This document shows, one piece after another, positions 1 through 14,099 of a DNA stretch of 64,000 nucleotides. Both the position numbers and the translations under genes were made by a program. Below the pieces are notes generated by a model. The model made no database searches and was not told the origin of the DNA. It worked only from the letters and a program-made list of their open reading frames with translations. Positions within the stretch are counted from its first letter, which is position 1, and every line of letters begins with the position of its first letter. Origin of the DNA: Procambarus clarkii (lineage: Eukaryota; Arthropoda; Malacostraca; Decapoda; Cambaridae); NCBI RefSeq assembly GCF_040958095.1, contig NC_091193.1, positions 22,662,901 to 22,726,900 on the forward strand, read 5' to 3'.

Positions 1-46
1 ACAACTCTGCAGCCATGTGTACACAACTCTGCAGCCATGTGTACAC
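1..46. repeat. Two tandem copies of a 22-bp unit
   Basis: A 22-bp unit beginning acaactctgcag is present twice in a row at the window edge. It may be the end of a longer array lying outside the window. Positions 47-285 hold nothing I can recognise. Confidence 0.7.
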
Positions 47-285
47 AACACAATAGCCAGGGTGTAGGTCAAGAGGACGCACCGTGACCGACTCCTTCAT
101 TGTTGAGGTTTCCTTCAGGTGAGTGAAGCCGCCAGGCTCCGCCACACGTGTCGGCCTGGAGGGTATTGTTGTTACTGACAAACATCACTCGTGCTAAACC
201 ACTCTACCTCAAATTAAGTAATATTATTTAGACACAAACCAGGATGTTACACAATTCCTCAATTCCTTTACACAATTTACACAAA

Positions 286-400
286 AGCTCAGTCGATTAA
301 GACAGCGTCTGGGATGCTCTCGGACGTAGGTTCGAATCCTCGTCACGGCCCTTGTGGATTTGTTCATTTGATGCATCACGCTATTGTGATTTCTGTGTGT
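286..400 (+). mobile_element. tRNA-derived SINE, family 1
   Basis: It starts with an A-box-like GCTCAGTCGATTAAG and has a B-box GGTTCGAATCC about 45 bp later, followed by a non-tRNA tail. The same head and tail recur at 7511-7623, 10733-10850 (reverse), 10985-11066 and 43805-43917, so this is a dispersed Pol III-type element rather than a tRNA gene. It runs directly into a (TA)n tract. Confidence 0.75.
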
Positions 401-402
401 AC

Positions 403-405
<3 letters not shown>

Positions 406-497
<92 letters not shown>
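406..497. repeat. (TA)n microsatellite
   Basis: About 46 TA units lie between the SINE tail and the foldback element. The Tyr-Ile repeat open frames here are an artefact of the microsatellite. Confidence 0.95.
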
Positions 498-2064
<1,567 letters not shown>

Positions 2065-2170
2065 GAAGCGAACTTTTTCTTGTGTCCTCTTAATGTTTAT
2101 TTTTTGTATAAAATCAGATATGTAACTGTATAACCTTGCATAATAAAGTGTACACCATAATAAAAAAAAA
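2065..2170 (+). terminator. LINE 3' UTR with polyadenylation signal and A-tail
   Basis: AATAAA at 2142-2147 is followed by an A-run ending at 2170. This marks the 3' end of the retrotransposon copy just upstream. Confidence 0.7.
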
Positions 2171-2294
2171 GGGGGTGGTAGGAGAAGTGAACACTCTTTC
2201 GTATTCAGAGTTAAATGTCAAGTTTTTCCCTGAGTGCTCTGTGTTCCCTTCTCTGAGGCTGTGGGTCCCTATAATTGCACCAGTGGTGGTACCC

Positions 2295-3713
<1,419 letters not shown>

Positions 3714-4873
3714 CGTCCTTGACTGGCGTGAGACGTCCTTGCCTGGCGTGAGACGTCCTTGCCTGGCGTGAGACGTCCTTGCCTGGCGTGAGACGTCCTT
3801 GCCTGGCGTGAGACGTCCTTGACTGGCGTGAGACGTCCTTGCCTGGCGTGAGACGTCCTTGCCTGGCGTGAGACGTCCTTGACTGGCGTGAGACGTCCTT
3901 GCCTGGCGTGAGACGTCCTTGCCTGGCGTGAGACGTCCTTGACTGGCGTGAGACGTCCTTGCCTGGCGTGAGACGTCCTTGACTGGCGTGAGACGTCCTT
4001 GACTGGCGTGAGACGTCCTTGCCTGGCGTGAGACGTCCTTGCCTGGCGTGAGACGTCCTTGACTGGCGTGAGACGTCCTTGCCTGGCGTGAGACGTCCTT
4101 GACTGGCGTGAGACGTCCTTGACTGGCGTGAGACGTCCTTGCCTGGCGTGAGACGTCCTTGCCTGGCGTGAGACGTCCTTGCCTGGCGTGAGACGTCCTT
4201 GCCTGGCGTGAGACGTCCTTGACTGGCGTGAGACGTCCTTGCCTGGCGTGAGACGTCCTTGCCTGGCGTGAGACGTCCTTGCCTGGCGTGAGACGTCCTT
4301 GCCTGGCGTGAGACGTCCTTGCCTGGCGTGAGACGTCCTTGCCTGGCGTGAGACGTCCTTGCCTGGCGTGAGACGTCCTTGCCTGGCGTGAGACGTCCTT
4401 GCCTGGCGTGAGACGTCCTTGCCTGGCGTGAGACGTCCTTGCCTGGCCTGAGACGTCCTTGCCTGGCGTGAGACGTCTTTGCCTGGCGTGAGACGTCCTT
4501 GCCTGGCGTGAGACGTCCTTGCCTGGCGTGAGACGTCCTTGCCTGGCGTGAGACGTCCTTGCCTGGCGTGAGACGTCCTTGCCTGGCGTGAGACGTCCTT
4601 GCCTGGCGTGAGACGTCCTTGCCTGGCGTGAGACGTCCTTGCCTGGCGTGAGACGTCCTTGCCTGGCGTGAGACGTCCTTGCCTGGCGTGAGACGTCCTT
4701 GCCTGGCGTGAGACGTCCTTGCCTGGCGTGAGACGTCCTTGCCTGGCGTGAGACGTCCTTGCCTGGCATGAGACGTCCTTGCCTGGCGTGAGACGTCCTT
4801 GCCTGGCGTGAGACGTCCTTGCCTGGCGTGAGACGTCCTTGCCTGGCGTGAGACGTCCTTGCCTGGCGTGAGA
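3714..4873. repeat. 20-bp satellite, about 58 units
   Basis: The unit is gacgtccttgcctggcgtga. The array is almost perfectly homogeneous. The main variant replaces the second base of gcctgg (gactgg), and all such units lie in the first 26 copies (3714-4240). The long minus-strand open frames here result from three 20-bp units making 60 nt without a stop, and are not evidence for a protein. Confidence 0.97.
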
Positions 4874-5189
4874 CACTCTACTCCAGTTATTGTCTCATGC
4901 AGTCACAATTTCACCCGCCGGAAAAAAATGCAAAAAATGCCAACAAAATCTATCTTGCAGATATGATATGAGAATAAGGATTAATTAATATTAATAGAAA
5001 CTTACCCGTCTGGATGATCAATCCTGCAACGTAACCGGTTAACAATTAATACAACATGAGTAGCCAAACTTGCAGTAGTTAATTATATGTCAACCGGACC
5101 TGTAGCACTTCCCAGTGGTTTAGCGTAGTGGTGGCAGTAAATAGCGGCACTATTCCCAATATTGGGCGTCGCCCTGCAACCCGCACTGC
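4874..5189. other. Spacer between two satellites
   Basis: Nothing recognisable. Confidence 0.5.
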
Positions 5190-5739
5190 GTTGGTGACGC
5201 GCGGGACCTGCTCCTGTTGGTCGCTCCTACAGGATCAGTACGGCCGTTGGTGACGCGCGGGGCTGCTCCTGTTGGACGCTCCTACAGGATCAGTACGGCC
5301 GTTGGTGACGCGCGGGGCTGCTCCTGTTGGTCGCTCCTACAGGATCAGTACGGCCGTTGGTGACGCGCGGGGCTGCTCCTGTTGGACGCTCCTACAGGAT
5401 CAGTACAGCCGTTGGTGACGCGCGGGGCTGCTCCTGTTGGTCGCTCCTACAGGATCAGTACGGCCGTTGGTGACGCGCGGGGCTGCTCCTGTTGGACGCT
5501 CCTACAGGATCAGTACAGCCGTTGGTGACGCGTGGGGCTGCTCCTGTTGGACGCTCCTACAGGATCAGTACGGCCGTTGGTGACGCGCGGGGCTGCTCCT
5601 GTTGGACGCTCCTACAGGATCAGTACGGCCGTTGGTGACGCGCGGGGCTGCTCCTGTTGGTCGCTCCTACAGGATCAGTACGGCCGTTGGTGACGCGCGG
5701 GGCTGCTCCTGTTGGACGCTCCTACAGGATCAGTACGGC
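5190..5739. repeat. 55-bp satellite, 10 units
   Basis: Exactly ten 55-bp units beginning gttggtgacgcgcgggg. A single A/T difference before cgctcctacagg tends to alternate from unit to unit, giving a partial 110-bp dimer structure. Confidence 0.95.
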
Positions 5740-7019
5740 GTCTCCGTCTCCCCGCTCCAGAGACGCCTCCCCCAGATACGTTTTCATTGATAAGTGAGAA
5801 GGGGGGGGGGGCGTTAATTAATTTATTTTATTACTGAAAACTTAGTTAATTTAGAGAATTACTTTTTGTTACACTCAATCCTCAACCTGGTGTTTTTAAG
5901 AGTTAAATTAAGTAATAAGGTTTTGTGAGAATCAGGTGACGTGACTGTATCACTCGTTTTATAGAGCAAATTTGTCGCGTACGCCATACCCCTTTGTGCC
6001 TAAGATAACTTAATTTATATTTAATTCATACAACAACAGCAGTGATTTATTACTGCATGTTGTATTAAGGAATTTATGTGTAATGTGCGAAGTTTGCCCA
6101 CACTCCTTGCAACCAAGGACCGGGCCGCGGGGACACTAAAAGCCCCGAAATCATCTCAAGATAACCTCATATCAGGCCCGATTATTTGAAATAATTCACA
6201 AATATCCTCTTGTCTGAAAGAAATTACCCATCTGGCAAACTCACTCAATTCTTCTTTCAGGCACTCACTTATCACTGGCCACTCCAGCTCTTCTGGAAAT
6301 ATCAACTTAATTGTTAGGGAATAATGTGCAAGTTAAGACTGAGTGATGTATACTATAATGTAGCGGGTATACGGGTAGCAAAATACAACTAGTCACCAGA
6401 GAAAGCTGGAGGACCCGCACTTGGATAATTGGAATTTATGAAGGAACTACTGCCACACAAAGATAGCCTACTGACGATAACACCAGTACATTTTTAGCCT
6501 TGCAGAGAACTCATTTGATTGTAGCTTTGATAAATCCTACAACCGAACAACAGACTGGTTATATGATTTCACAAACTTGATTTTTTATCATCTAACTTAT
6601 ACACTCAAATATCGTTAATTGTATGTGCACTAAAATTGTTCACTATATAAGCGCAAACTGTGTTCACTATATAATTCACATTATCTTGATGCGCTAGTCC
6701 TCGAAGTTCACTTATGTTGGCGTAAGGCGTATATATAAGTGGTGTTGGCGTATATATAAGTTCACTTATATAATCAATTCACTTATGTTGCACGACCAAA
6801 CTTTCTTATGCAGCTCGTAGTAGGTTGTGTTGGTGTGAACCAGTGCTATCTTCCACAGCTAGTACGCCTTGGGAGTGTGAGCATGTGTTGTACTCGTGAT
6901 TTGTACCTTACTTTTATGTGGAGGATGTATTGAGATTATCTACCTCGTCCTGTAACCTCTTTGTCTCTATCACTTGTCTCGATGTTGTCACCTTACCTGA
7001 CAACTATCATGGGAGGGGC
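5740..7019. other. Intergenic
   Basis: No gene recognised. It contains the dispersed repeat listed at 6108-6170 and short tandem TATATAAG/TTCACTTAT motifs at about 6650-6790. Confidence 0.4.
6108..6170. repeat. Dispersed repeat (accgggccgcgggg family)
   Basis: It shares accgggccgcgggg, gccccg, and atc-ctcaag-taacc in the same order with 62100-62170. Two copies in one window mark an interspersed family. Confidence 0.6.
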
Positions 7020-7190
7020 GGAGTTATCAGGAGAAAGCGCCAAGCCATTACGACTATAAAGCACTTGGAAGGAATCAGGATAAGGATTTGGGATGGGACG
7101 GAGGGATGGGACGGAGGGAGGGGATTGAACGCCGACCTGCATGAAGCGACACCGTCGCTCTACCGTCTGTCGGGGAATAACTTTCCTAAG
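7020..7190 (-). mobile_element. tRNA-derived SINE, family 2
   Basis: On the minus strand it reads an A-box-like GGTAGAGCGACGGT, then a B-box-like GTTCAATCCCC, then a tail. It matches the element at 36607-36801 along its length. Confidence 0.75.
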
Positions 7191-7510
7191 CCCTCACTCG
7201 GTCGCCTGTCTGCGGTAGTCATTCAACGTAACTTTATTCGACAACATATTTTATGAAGCACATAAGTCAGATTTTATAATTAAACGTATCGTAGCATTTT
7301 GTGGACAAGAAGTGTTGCGAACACTCAAGAAAAACATGGAAAGGGCGATGGCAAGTGGAACAAAACTTGGCACTCGGTACCTGACATTTCTAAGAAAATA
7401 TAAAGGTTATATCTAGGAGTAGTGTGTTAATTATGCAGAAGCCGAACAAATAGTTACTTGGGAAACTAATAGAGAATAGAGTGGCCGTGGTCTGACTTTG
7501 TGGTCTAAGG
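7191..7510. other. Intergenic
   Basis: Nothing recognisable. Confidence 0.4.
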
Positions 7511-7623
7511 GATATCGATTAAGGCACGTCTGGGATCCTCTCGGGCGTAGGTTCGAACCCTCGTCACGGCCCTTGTGGATTTGTTCATTTGATGCATCAC
7601 GCTATTGTGATTACTGTGTGTAA
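7511..7623 (+). mobile_element. tRNA-derived SINE, family 1
   Basis: A-box region tcgattaaggca and B-box GGTTCGAACCC, with the same 3' tail (gtgattactgtgtgt) as the copy at 286-400. Confidence 0.75.
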
Positions 7624-7765
7624 CTGTCGGAGGGTGTGGCCTTGCTAGACGGGTTTTTCCCGCCGCCTGGCTGGTGCGGCGACGGCGGCGGGTGCTAGCA
7701 GACAGCGTGGCGCCACTCCACTCTCCAGTGCTATCATTCTTCCCAAAGTCATCTCTCACTCCTCC

Positions 7766-8525
7766 TAATTTATTTTTTTTAATTTTGCCCCGAGGGGCGA
7801 GTTTATTGGGCAGCGCCACTCATCTTATGAGTGGACATACCAGCATAGTGACAGTATTGGGCAGCGCCACTCATCTTGTGAGTGGACACACCGCCATAGC
7901 AGCATGTACAACACTCCCCAAAAGGAAGAAAACCCGCTGGGTTGTTCATCCTGTCACTTGTACCCAGACACAGCTAGGACTTGCTTAAATGTCTCAAGTG
8001 AACAGCTCCTCAAACAAGAAGATTAACATCTATCAACCCTTAAAAGCTTACGTTATCTTGCGGGGTGCAAAACGGGGGAATCTTTTAAGAACAGTATCAA
8101 TATTTGACAAATAGTGTTTTCCTAACTCAAACAATGTGGGGTTTATTATTCTACACATAACTCTGATTTCTCTCAGGTGTTCACATTCACGTAGATAGTG
8201 GTCAAGGCGGTGTCCATCACTCTCACCACAGATTCTGCAACTTCACTGATCAACTGTTGTTTCCATTCCATATCTCCATGGATATTTGTATCCAAGACGG
8301 ATTCTCGCTATTACTGATTCCCTCCCTCGTCCTCCTCCTCTTCGGCCATAATGACTGGGATTGCCAGCTAAACCATGTTGTACCACCGTACAGATTCACT
8401 AGTTTGTGCTTCTATCCTCCTTTCCTAGTATTCAACATGGTCTCCTTCAGCAGCCAGCACATCTGCTCGGTCATTCCCACATATTCCAACATGGGACGGG
8501 AGAGTCCCACTCCTCTTGCCACCAA
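7766..8525 (-). mobile_element. LINE 3' end: C-terminal zinc-knuckle region plus 3' UTR
   Basis: Reading the minus strand, 8310-8170 encodes an ARIRLGYKYPW segment followed by CRICGESDGHRLDHYLREC. This is the cysteine/histidine tail typical of RNase H-bearing LINE ORF2 proteins. Frameshifts and stops break the upstream part to 8525. A 3' UTR follows with two units of a 51-bp repeat, AATAAA and an A-rich end near 7766. The same 3' end is present at 47880-49035. It is a relic with no intact ORF. Confidence 0.7.
7796..7910 (-). repeat. LINE 3'-UTR minisatellite, 2 units (51 bp)
   Basis: Two units of the repeat that is expanded to about 15 units at 47899-48657. Each contains an inverted repeat, CCACTCAT with ATGAGTGG in the first unit, that could form a hairpin. 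The AATAAA on the minus strand sits at the end of the last unit. Confidence 0.85.
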
Positions 8526-9079
8526 ATAAATAATAATTTTAATACCGATCATTTTTACTGCAAGAACCATGAAATTAAGGATATTACAAATAAAGATATT
8601 AAACAGTGTTGAGTTGGAATTGATTTTTAGTATCTTTAAAGCTACTGAATGTTAATCGCAGATCGTGAGGAGCATAATCAATCTATGGCTGTAATGCGAT
8701 GACATGAAGGTGAACTTTATTGAATTGATACAGATGGTGGTATACATCGTTTAAACAACACAATGGGTATAGTATTATTAATAGACTTACAGAGTTGCAG
8801 GTATGTGATGTTTTGGAGGTAATCGCTGCAGGTTTTTCAGTTATAAGACCGGTTTTCTTTTTATTAAACTTAGGCACAGCAGTGTACTGCTACCCTATTC
8901 TGTATGAAAGATTACACAGTGTAGATAAAAAAACTAGCTACATGCTCACCCAACATCCCCACCTCACAGGACAGCCAGTCATACATGGAATCAGGAGAGC
9001 ACTAAAATGTAAGGCTGATCTATTAGCCCCCACTAGCAAAATCTGAGTACAACACAAGATTATCTTCCAATATTCCTGA
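8526..9079. other. Intergenic
   Basis: AT-rich with short open frames only. Nothing recognised. Confidence 0.4.
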
Positions 9080-9300
9080 GTGTATGAATTAATTACAGAG
9101 CTCAAAGTACCTCATACCATTTGGTCTGAAGTCACTGATAACAAGGGAATTACAGATAGAGTGTTGGAGAGTATGTCCCAGCTCTTGTACACATAGTTTA
9201 CAATTGGAATGTTCAGCATTGGGGGATATATTACCTGCAGCCACCTGCCATAGTAAGAAGCTGATAAAGATTTTTCAGTTATACGAGACAGGTAAACGTA
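9080..9300 (-). pseudogene. LINE C-terminal relic
   Basis: The minus strand reads LWQVAAGN, then CKLCVQELGHTLQHSI, then ISDFRPNG. This matches the order of the relic at 32640-32930 (YLWQVATG, CKICDKKLG). It is a short zinc-knuckle end of an ORF2-like protein without its RT. Confidence 0.6.
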
Positions 9301-9919
9301 ACAGCAGCATTATTCGTTTATTTAGAATTTTTATTTCATGATTTACAATGTGATAGTGAATAGTTGAAGTATCAAACTGATGTTGCCGTTTAGTATTTAA
9401 AAAATTGAAGGGTGCACAGTAGACCGAGTGTGTGTATATTAAACTTTATGTTAGGTCTGGATATATTAGGTCAGATAAGGTTTAAGTTAGATAGCACGGT
9501 TAGGTCAAGTTAGGCTAGGTCAAGTTAATTAGATTATGTCATATTAGGTCAGGTTGTGTTAGGTTGATAAGTTAGGTGAGACTAGAATCCTGAAGAGCAG
9601 GAACTTATATCTCAGAATAATAGAGGGTTTGAAAGGGTCTATTTGGAAAATGACACGAGCAAAGAGGAAATAAAAACATAGAGCAGTGAAGGGGCAGGAC
9701 AGAGAGAAGGAATGAAGGGTGGAGAATGGGCAGGGGGCAGAAAGGAGAGAGTGTGACGAAAAACATTAAACACACTTACCCTAGCCAGTGCAAGAGATAC
9801 ACTCACATAGAAGCGATACGGTACACTAACAAACGAATATCAGTATGAGGAACAAGCTGCCAGAACCTCAGGTAGATGGAATCGGCTCCCAAGTCTGACA
9901 AGAAACAAAAAAGCTCTCA
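9301..9919. other. Intergenic with degenerate TTAGG-like tract
   Basis: Between about 9460 and 9570 there are many scattered TTAGGT/AGGTC motifs. No gene is seen. Confidence 0.4.
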
Positions 9920-10078
9920 GCAAACCAAATTCGAAGGTAAAATCCTGAGTAGGATATTGGTTTCAAAATATTTTGATATATATATTTTTTTAAACAAGAT
10001 CTGTTTTAAAAAAAAATAAAAAAAATATTTGTTTTTGAAACAAATATTCTATCCAGGATTTTACCCTCGAATTAGGTT
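9920..10078. repeat. Imperfect inverted repeat
   Basis: caaattcgaaggtaaaatcc near 9924 is mirrored by ggattttaccctcgaatt ending near 10071, with arms of about 50 bp around an AT-rich centre. It directly precedes the Penelope-like fragment and may belong to its boundary. Confidence 0.6.
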
Positions 10079-10081
10079 TGG

Positions 10082-10732
10082 TATAGGTACGTTGATGATG
10101 TTTGATGCTTGTGGCCGGTTAACCATGACCAAACTGATTTTCTCGTTCAACTTAATTCGCTGGTTCCGTCAATTAAATTCACAATTGAGAATGAAATGAA
10201 TGGTGTTCTGCCGTTTTTAGACATCATGATTCATAGAATCTCTAGGAGTTTCAAATTCAATGTGTTTAGAAAGCCTACCAATGTGTGTGCTCCTAAGTTC
10301 ATTTTTACACAAATCGTCATGTTCAGGTCAAGCGGGCAGTTTTTTCTAGTATGTTTCTCAGAGCCATGAGGGTTTGCAGTCCGGAATTTTTTGATGAAGA
10401 AATAACGAATATATTTGAAATTGGGAAGAAGTTAAAATACCCAAAATCGGTCTTGGATCTTGCGTTTGGTCAAGCAAAAAAGGACGTTCTACAAACAAGC
10501 TCCCAAGTCTAAGCCAGAACTGAAAAGCTCGTTGGTATTACCATATTTTGATGGTCTAGTAAATCTTGCCCCAGCCCTGAAAAACCTTAATATTAACCCA
10601 GTGTTCAAAAATGATAATACAGTTAAGTCCATGTTAATTAAGAACTCTCCCTCGTCTGTAGCAGGTTGTGTGTACTCCATCCCTTGTAACGAGTGTGCAC
10701 GTGTTTACATCGGTCAGACAGGTTTACTCTTT
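10082..10732 (+). pseudogene. Penelope-like element: RT end and start of GIY-YIG domain
   Basis: The segment opens with RYVDDV at 10085-10102, the catalytic RT motif, then a stop. The following sequence reads in shifted frames as FLVQLNSLVPSIKFTIE and LPFLDIMI, the conserved stretch downstream of YxDD in Penelope-like RTs. The last part encodes VYSIPCNECARVYIGQTG, the GIY-YIG endonuclease start. The domain is cut at about 10730 by two SINE copies and resumes at 11067. Several frameshifts show that it is inactive. Confidence 0.8.
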
Positions 10733-11066
10733 ACACACACAGAAATCACAATAGCGTGATGTATCAATGAACAAATCCACAAGGGCCGTGACGAGGATTC
10801 GAACCTACGTCTGAGAGCATCGCAGACGCTACCTCTTCGCTGAAGTAAGGGCGAAGAGGTAGAACGGCCTATTGATATAGCTCGAATGCATAGGGGAGTT
10901 GTGTAAAAGTCTGGTTTGTGTCTTGGAGAGGCTGCAGGTTCCAAGTAAGTTCCGTAGAACTTCTGGTTTCAACTCTTTTGACCATGACGTAGCTCAGTCG
11001 ATTAAAGTAGCGTCTGGGATGCTCTCAGACGTAGGTTCGAATCCTCGTCACGGCCCTTGTGGATTT
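10733..11066. mobile_element. Head-on pair of family-1 SINE copies inserted in the Penelope-like element
   Basis: A reverse copy (B-box complement ggattcgaacc near 10795) and a forward copy (GTAGCTCAGTCGATTAA, then GGTTCGAATCC, 10985-11066) flank about 130 bp of other sequence. ggtcag occurs at 10712-10717 and again at 11067-11072, compatible with a short target duplication. Confidence 0.7.
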
Positions 11067-11610
11067 GGTCAGGTAAATCTCTTTCCTCGCATTTAAAACA
11101 ACATTCATATGCTATTCGTACAGCCCAGCACTCCAGTGCATTGTACTTACATTCCAGTTTATGTAATCATTCTATCGACTTCAGAGTGGCAAAATGTATT
11201 GTTAAAAGTAAGGGCTTCGTTGAACGAAATGTGCTCGAGTCTGGTCTGATCAAACATTGTAACAACAGCCTTAATGTGAGCCCAGGTATGTACAAGTAGG
11301 ATCCCCATATAAGCTTCAATATAGCACGTCAATACAATATAGCATCCATTTAACCTGTTGGGTACTTTTATATACCTTCCAGTTATGGATATTAATAGGA
11401 GCTGCCTTGTATGGGCCAATAGGCCTTCTGCAGTTACCTTCATTGTTATGTTTCCTTTCTTTCACCTTTTCTTGGTGATCAGGTGATCTGCCCTGGTGGG
11501 TATAAAGATTTGACCAATAATATTTCCATCTTCATTCTACTCTAATGAAGGTGAATTAAGCCGAAAACGCGTTAAGCATTCTCTATTTTTCACATGTGGT
11601 TTTTCCGCAT
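11067..11610 (+). pseudogene. Penelope-like element: rest of GIY-YIG domain and 3' UTR
   Basis: After the SINE pair the frame continues with HSYAIRTAQHSSALYLH, FVERNVLESGLIKHC and a stop near 11299, the C-terminal half of the Penelope-type endonuclease. The 3' region includes tgaattaagccgaaaacgcg near 11552, which I recall from decapod Penelope tails. Confidence 0.75.
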
Positions 11611-11790
11611 ACTTGGATCAGTTTTTTTGTGATCGGTGCTTTTGAATGGTTGTTTCAAGCTTGTTCGCATTTGTGTTGCTCACGTGGCCCCACAAAGTGA
11701 GGTGATTCGATGAAATATCTATGTCCAAGGTTACCACCAAGTGCTGCCGGGATGTTGCTGAAATAGCCTCGTCTCCCAATGTCTTTTGAA
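11611..11790. other. Intergenic
   Basis: Nothing recognisable. Confidence 0.4.
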
Positions 11791-11890
11791 GTCACGGTGG
11801 TCGAGTGGTTAAAGAACCAGGTACGCCATGGTGCGTAGTGTTCCTGGCTGTCTGGGTCGAATCCTGCTAGGGTGTGGAGTTTTCAGTTGC
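11791..11890 (+). mobile_element. tRNA(Ser/Leu)-like SINE head
   Basis: gtcacggtggtcgagtggtt carries an A-box-like TGGTCGAGTGG, and GGGTCGAATCC about 40 bp later is a B-box. The arm between them is long, like a class II tRNA. The sequence ends in (TA)n without a clean acceptor stem, so a SINE is favoured over a tRNA gene. Confidence 0.6.
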
Positions 11891-11892
11891 AT

Positions 11893-11896
<4 letters not shown>

Positions 11897-11974
<78 letters not shown>
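11897..11974. repeat. (TA)n microsatellite
   Basis: About 39 TA units directly after the tRNA-like SINE. Confidence 0.95.
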
Positions 11975-11977
<3 letters not shown>

Positions 11978-12134
11978 AGTTACCTAATCTACGTTATGTA
12001 GACATAAATGTGACGTGGGTTACGTGTATGTAGGTATTAGCATTACTTGGGCTACTGTGATGGAGATATGTTGAATTATCACTATGAGCAACAGCGGAAG
12101 CAGATGAGGATAACTTCGTTTTGAGGGCACCACA

Positions 12135-12330
12135 CAAACCGTCCTCCTCATAGAGCTTTACATTTTGGCGTATATTATACCTAAGATCGTCGTACTAGAA
12201 AAGGGTAGAGGCTCGCGAAATTGACATACTGTCCCGTTTTCTGTTTTGGGTCCTCTGGTAGGTTAGTATAGGGGCACTTTAGTACGACAGTTTCTTGACG
12301 GTATGAAATCTTAGGAGGACGGGCTTTGCA
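12135..12330. mobile_element. Diverged foldback element (same family as 44313-44690)
   Basis: It shares with 44313-44690 the ends accgtcctc and gaggacgggc. It also shares internal tracts tgtcccg-ttc-gttttg-gtcctc and gaaa-cttaggagg in the same order. Confidence 0.5.
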
Positions 12331-12601
12331 GTGAACGCAGGCCGACAGAGTAGTGGAGAACACTCAACAAGTGCTTCCTGCACACACCTTGCCGTCTCTT
12401 CCGGTCTTCCCTTCCCTCGTCGTGTGTGATAGTGGTTCTCCTTCGTCATCTCTCCTTCTTTCCCCCGTGTGCACACTTCCGCCACATTCACCTCGCTCTT
12501 TCCCACCACAAATGGAAGGGAAAACTCTTCTGGAGTTACAAGGAAAGAACTTTGTGTGTAGACATCACACAAAACTACCTCTCTTAAGAGTATATACCCT
12601 C
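12331..12601. other. Intergenic
   Basis: Short open frames only. Nothing recognised. Confidence 0.4.
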
Positions 12602-12810
12602 AAAACCACGTGAGTGTATTAAAACCACGGGAGTGTATTAAAACCACGTGAGTGTATTAAAACCACGGGAGTGTATTAAAACCACGGGAGTGTATTAAAA
12701 CCACGGGAGTGTATTAAAACCACGGGAGTGTATTAAAACCACGGGAGTGTATTAAAACCACGGGAGTGTATTAAAACCACGGGAGTGTATTAAAACCACG
12801 GGAGTGTATT
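12602..12810. repeat. 19-bp tandem repeat, 11 units
   Basis: Eleven exact 19-bp units (aaaaccacgggagtgtatt). The first and third carry cacgtg in place of cacggg. Confidence 0.95.
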
Positions 12811-13079
12811 AAGTAATTGCAAAACTGTATGTACCTCATATCACCAATATCTCCTGAAGCACATGCCAACCGAATATCAACAGCTGCTGGTTGGCCAACA
12901 TGGTAACTGCCCTCAGAAATTCGAATAAGCTGCTTATTAAAATACAATGAAATAAAATAATCTGTTTGCGACATACGTCAGACAAGTTTCGGAATATGCG
13001 ACGCCAGCGTAGATTTCATAGTTCAGAATTAAATGACATTTTGAAGGCAGACCTTCATATGTTACTATTGCTAGGCTTA

Positions 13080-13245
13080 GGGTCGACCATTGCAAGACTG
13101 CATCACTTGCTGATGTAGATCTGACTAAATATAAATGTTATCACCAAATCTTATCACATGACCTACTTCACTATATAGCTGAATGTGAAAAAATCCAAGA
13201 ATTTAGTCAAGTCAGTTATTAATGTTCAACAAATACACATTTTTT
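13080..13245 (+). pseudogene. LINE C-terminal relic
   Basis: A frameshifted reading gives SLADVDLTKYK then LLHYIAECEKIQEF. The minus-strand relic near 62350 reads SLYADVDLTKCK then LRHYVMECEKIREF, so both derive from one ORF2 family. Confidence 0.6.
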
Positions 13246-13919
13246 ATCCGGGATGACACTCCCTAAAATACTAGCCTAATATCCCAAGTCTGCCTTTCGT
13301 AGAGAGTTTACACACACTGAGCGCGAGGTACTTGTACGTTTCATACTTGATCTAATATTAACTACACAACTCTAATTAGACTACATCATATGTAACTGTA
13401 TCATAAAGTTGAGGGAAGTAAATTGTATTCGTGTCTCACAATAAAGGCAAATTACTTAAATTGCAGAACATTGTAGTCCATATCCTGAACTCGTTATGTG
13501 ACTGTAACCTTTCCGTTCACTAACAAGATAGGTATGGGGGGGGGGTCATAATAAACTAATTAAATAAAAAGCGCCAAACCTACAAGCACTCATTTAGTAC
13601 TCTCATTACCACCAATCAAGAGGGCCTCTCTCATTCACGGAACTATGACTTTATTATTGATTCAGGTATCTAATAAGTACTCCATAACACCAAAATAACT
13701 TTAAATTATATCATATTCCATGTTAACCACTGCTAATGTTCAAATTACTTTCTTTTGTGATCTGTATCAAAGCAGATTCAATTAGGTTTCTGTTATAGGT
13801 GCTTTTACAATTCGTTCTTGAAGAAGTCATCTCCCAATCAATTTGGTGAGCATCTTCTGACAAATGAACGAACAAAGCATTAGACATTTGGCAATGTCTT
13901 GCAGAGTATTTATGTTGCG
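13246..13919. other. Intergenic
   Basis: AT-rich. There is a short G-run near 13540. Nothing recognised. Confidence 0.4.
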
Positions 13920-14052
13920 AAATTCTACATTTCAAATCTTTAGATGTTTGCCAAACATAGAACTTATTACAGTCTTATTACATCTAAAGATTAAACTAAT
14001 CCTAAACCTACATCTAAACTTATTACATCTAAAGATTTGAAATGTAGAATTT
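13920..14052. repeat. Perfect 28-bp inverted repeat
   Basis: The arms at 13920-13947 and 14025-14052 are exact reverse complements and contain ctacatttcaaatctttag and its complement. The 77-bp spacer itself contains further copies of acatctaaagatt and acatctaaa. It may be a miniature foldback element. Confidence 0.85.
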
Positions 14053-14099
14053 GGACTGTTTGCAGTCATTTGGAAAAGTCGGTCGAGGGTGAGAGTTGA

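Noticed and set aside
3714-4873. Possible CRISPR array (short regular repeats)
   Set aside because: There are no unique spacers between repeats and no cas genes, and the DNA is eukaryotic.
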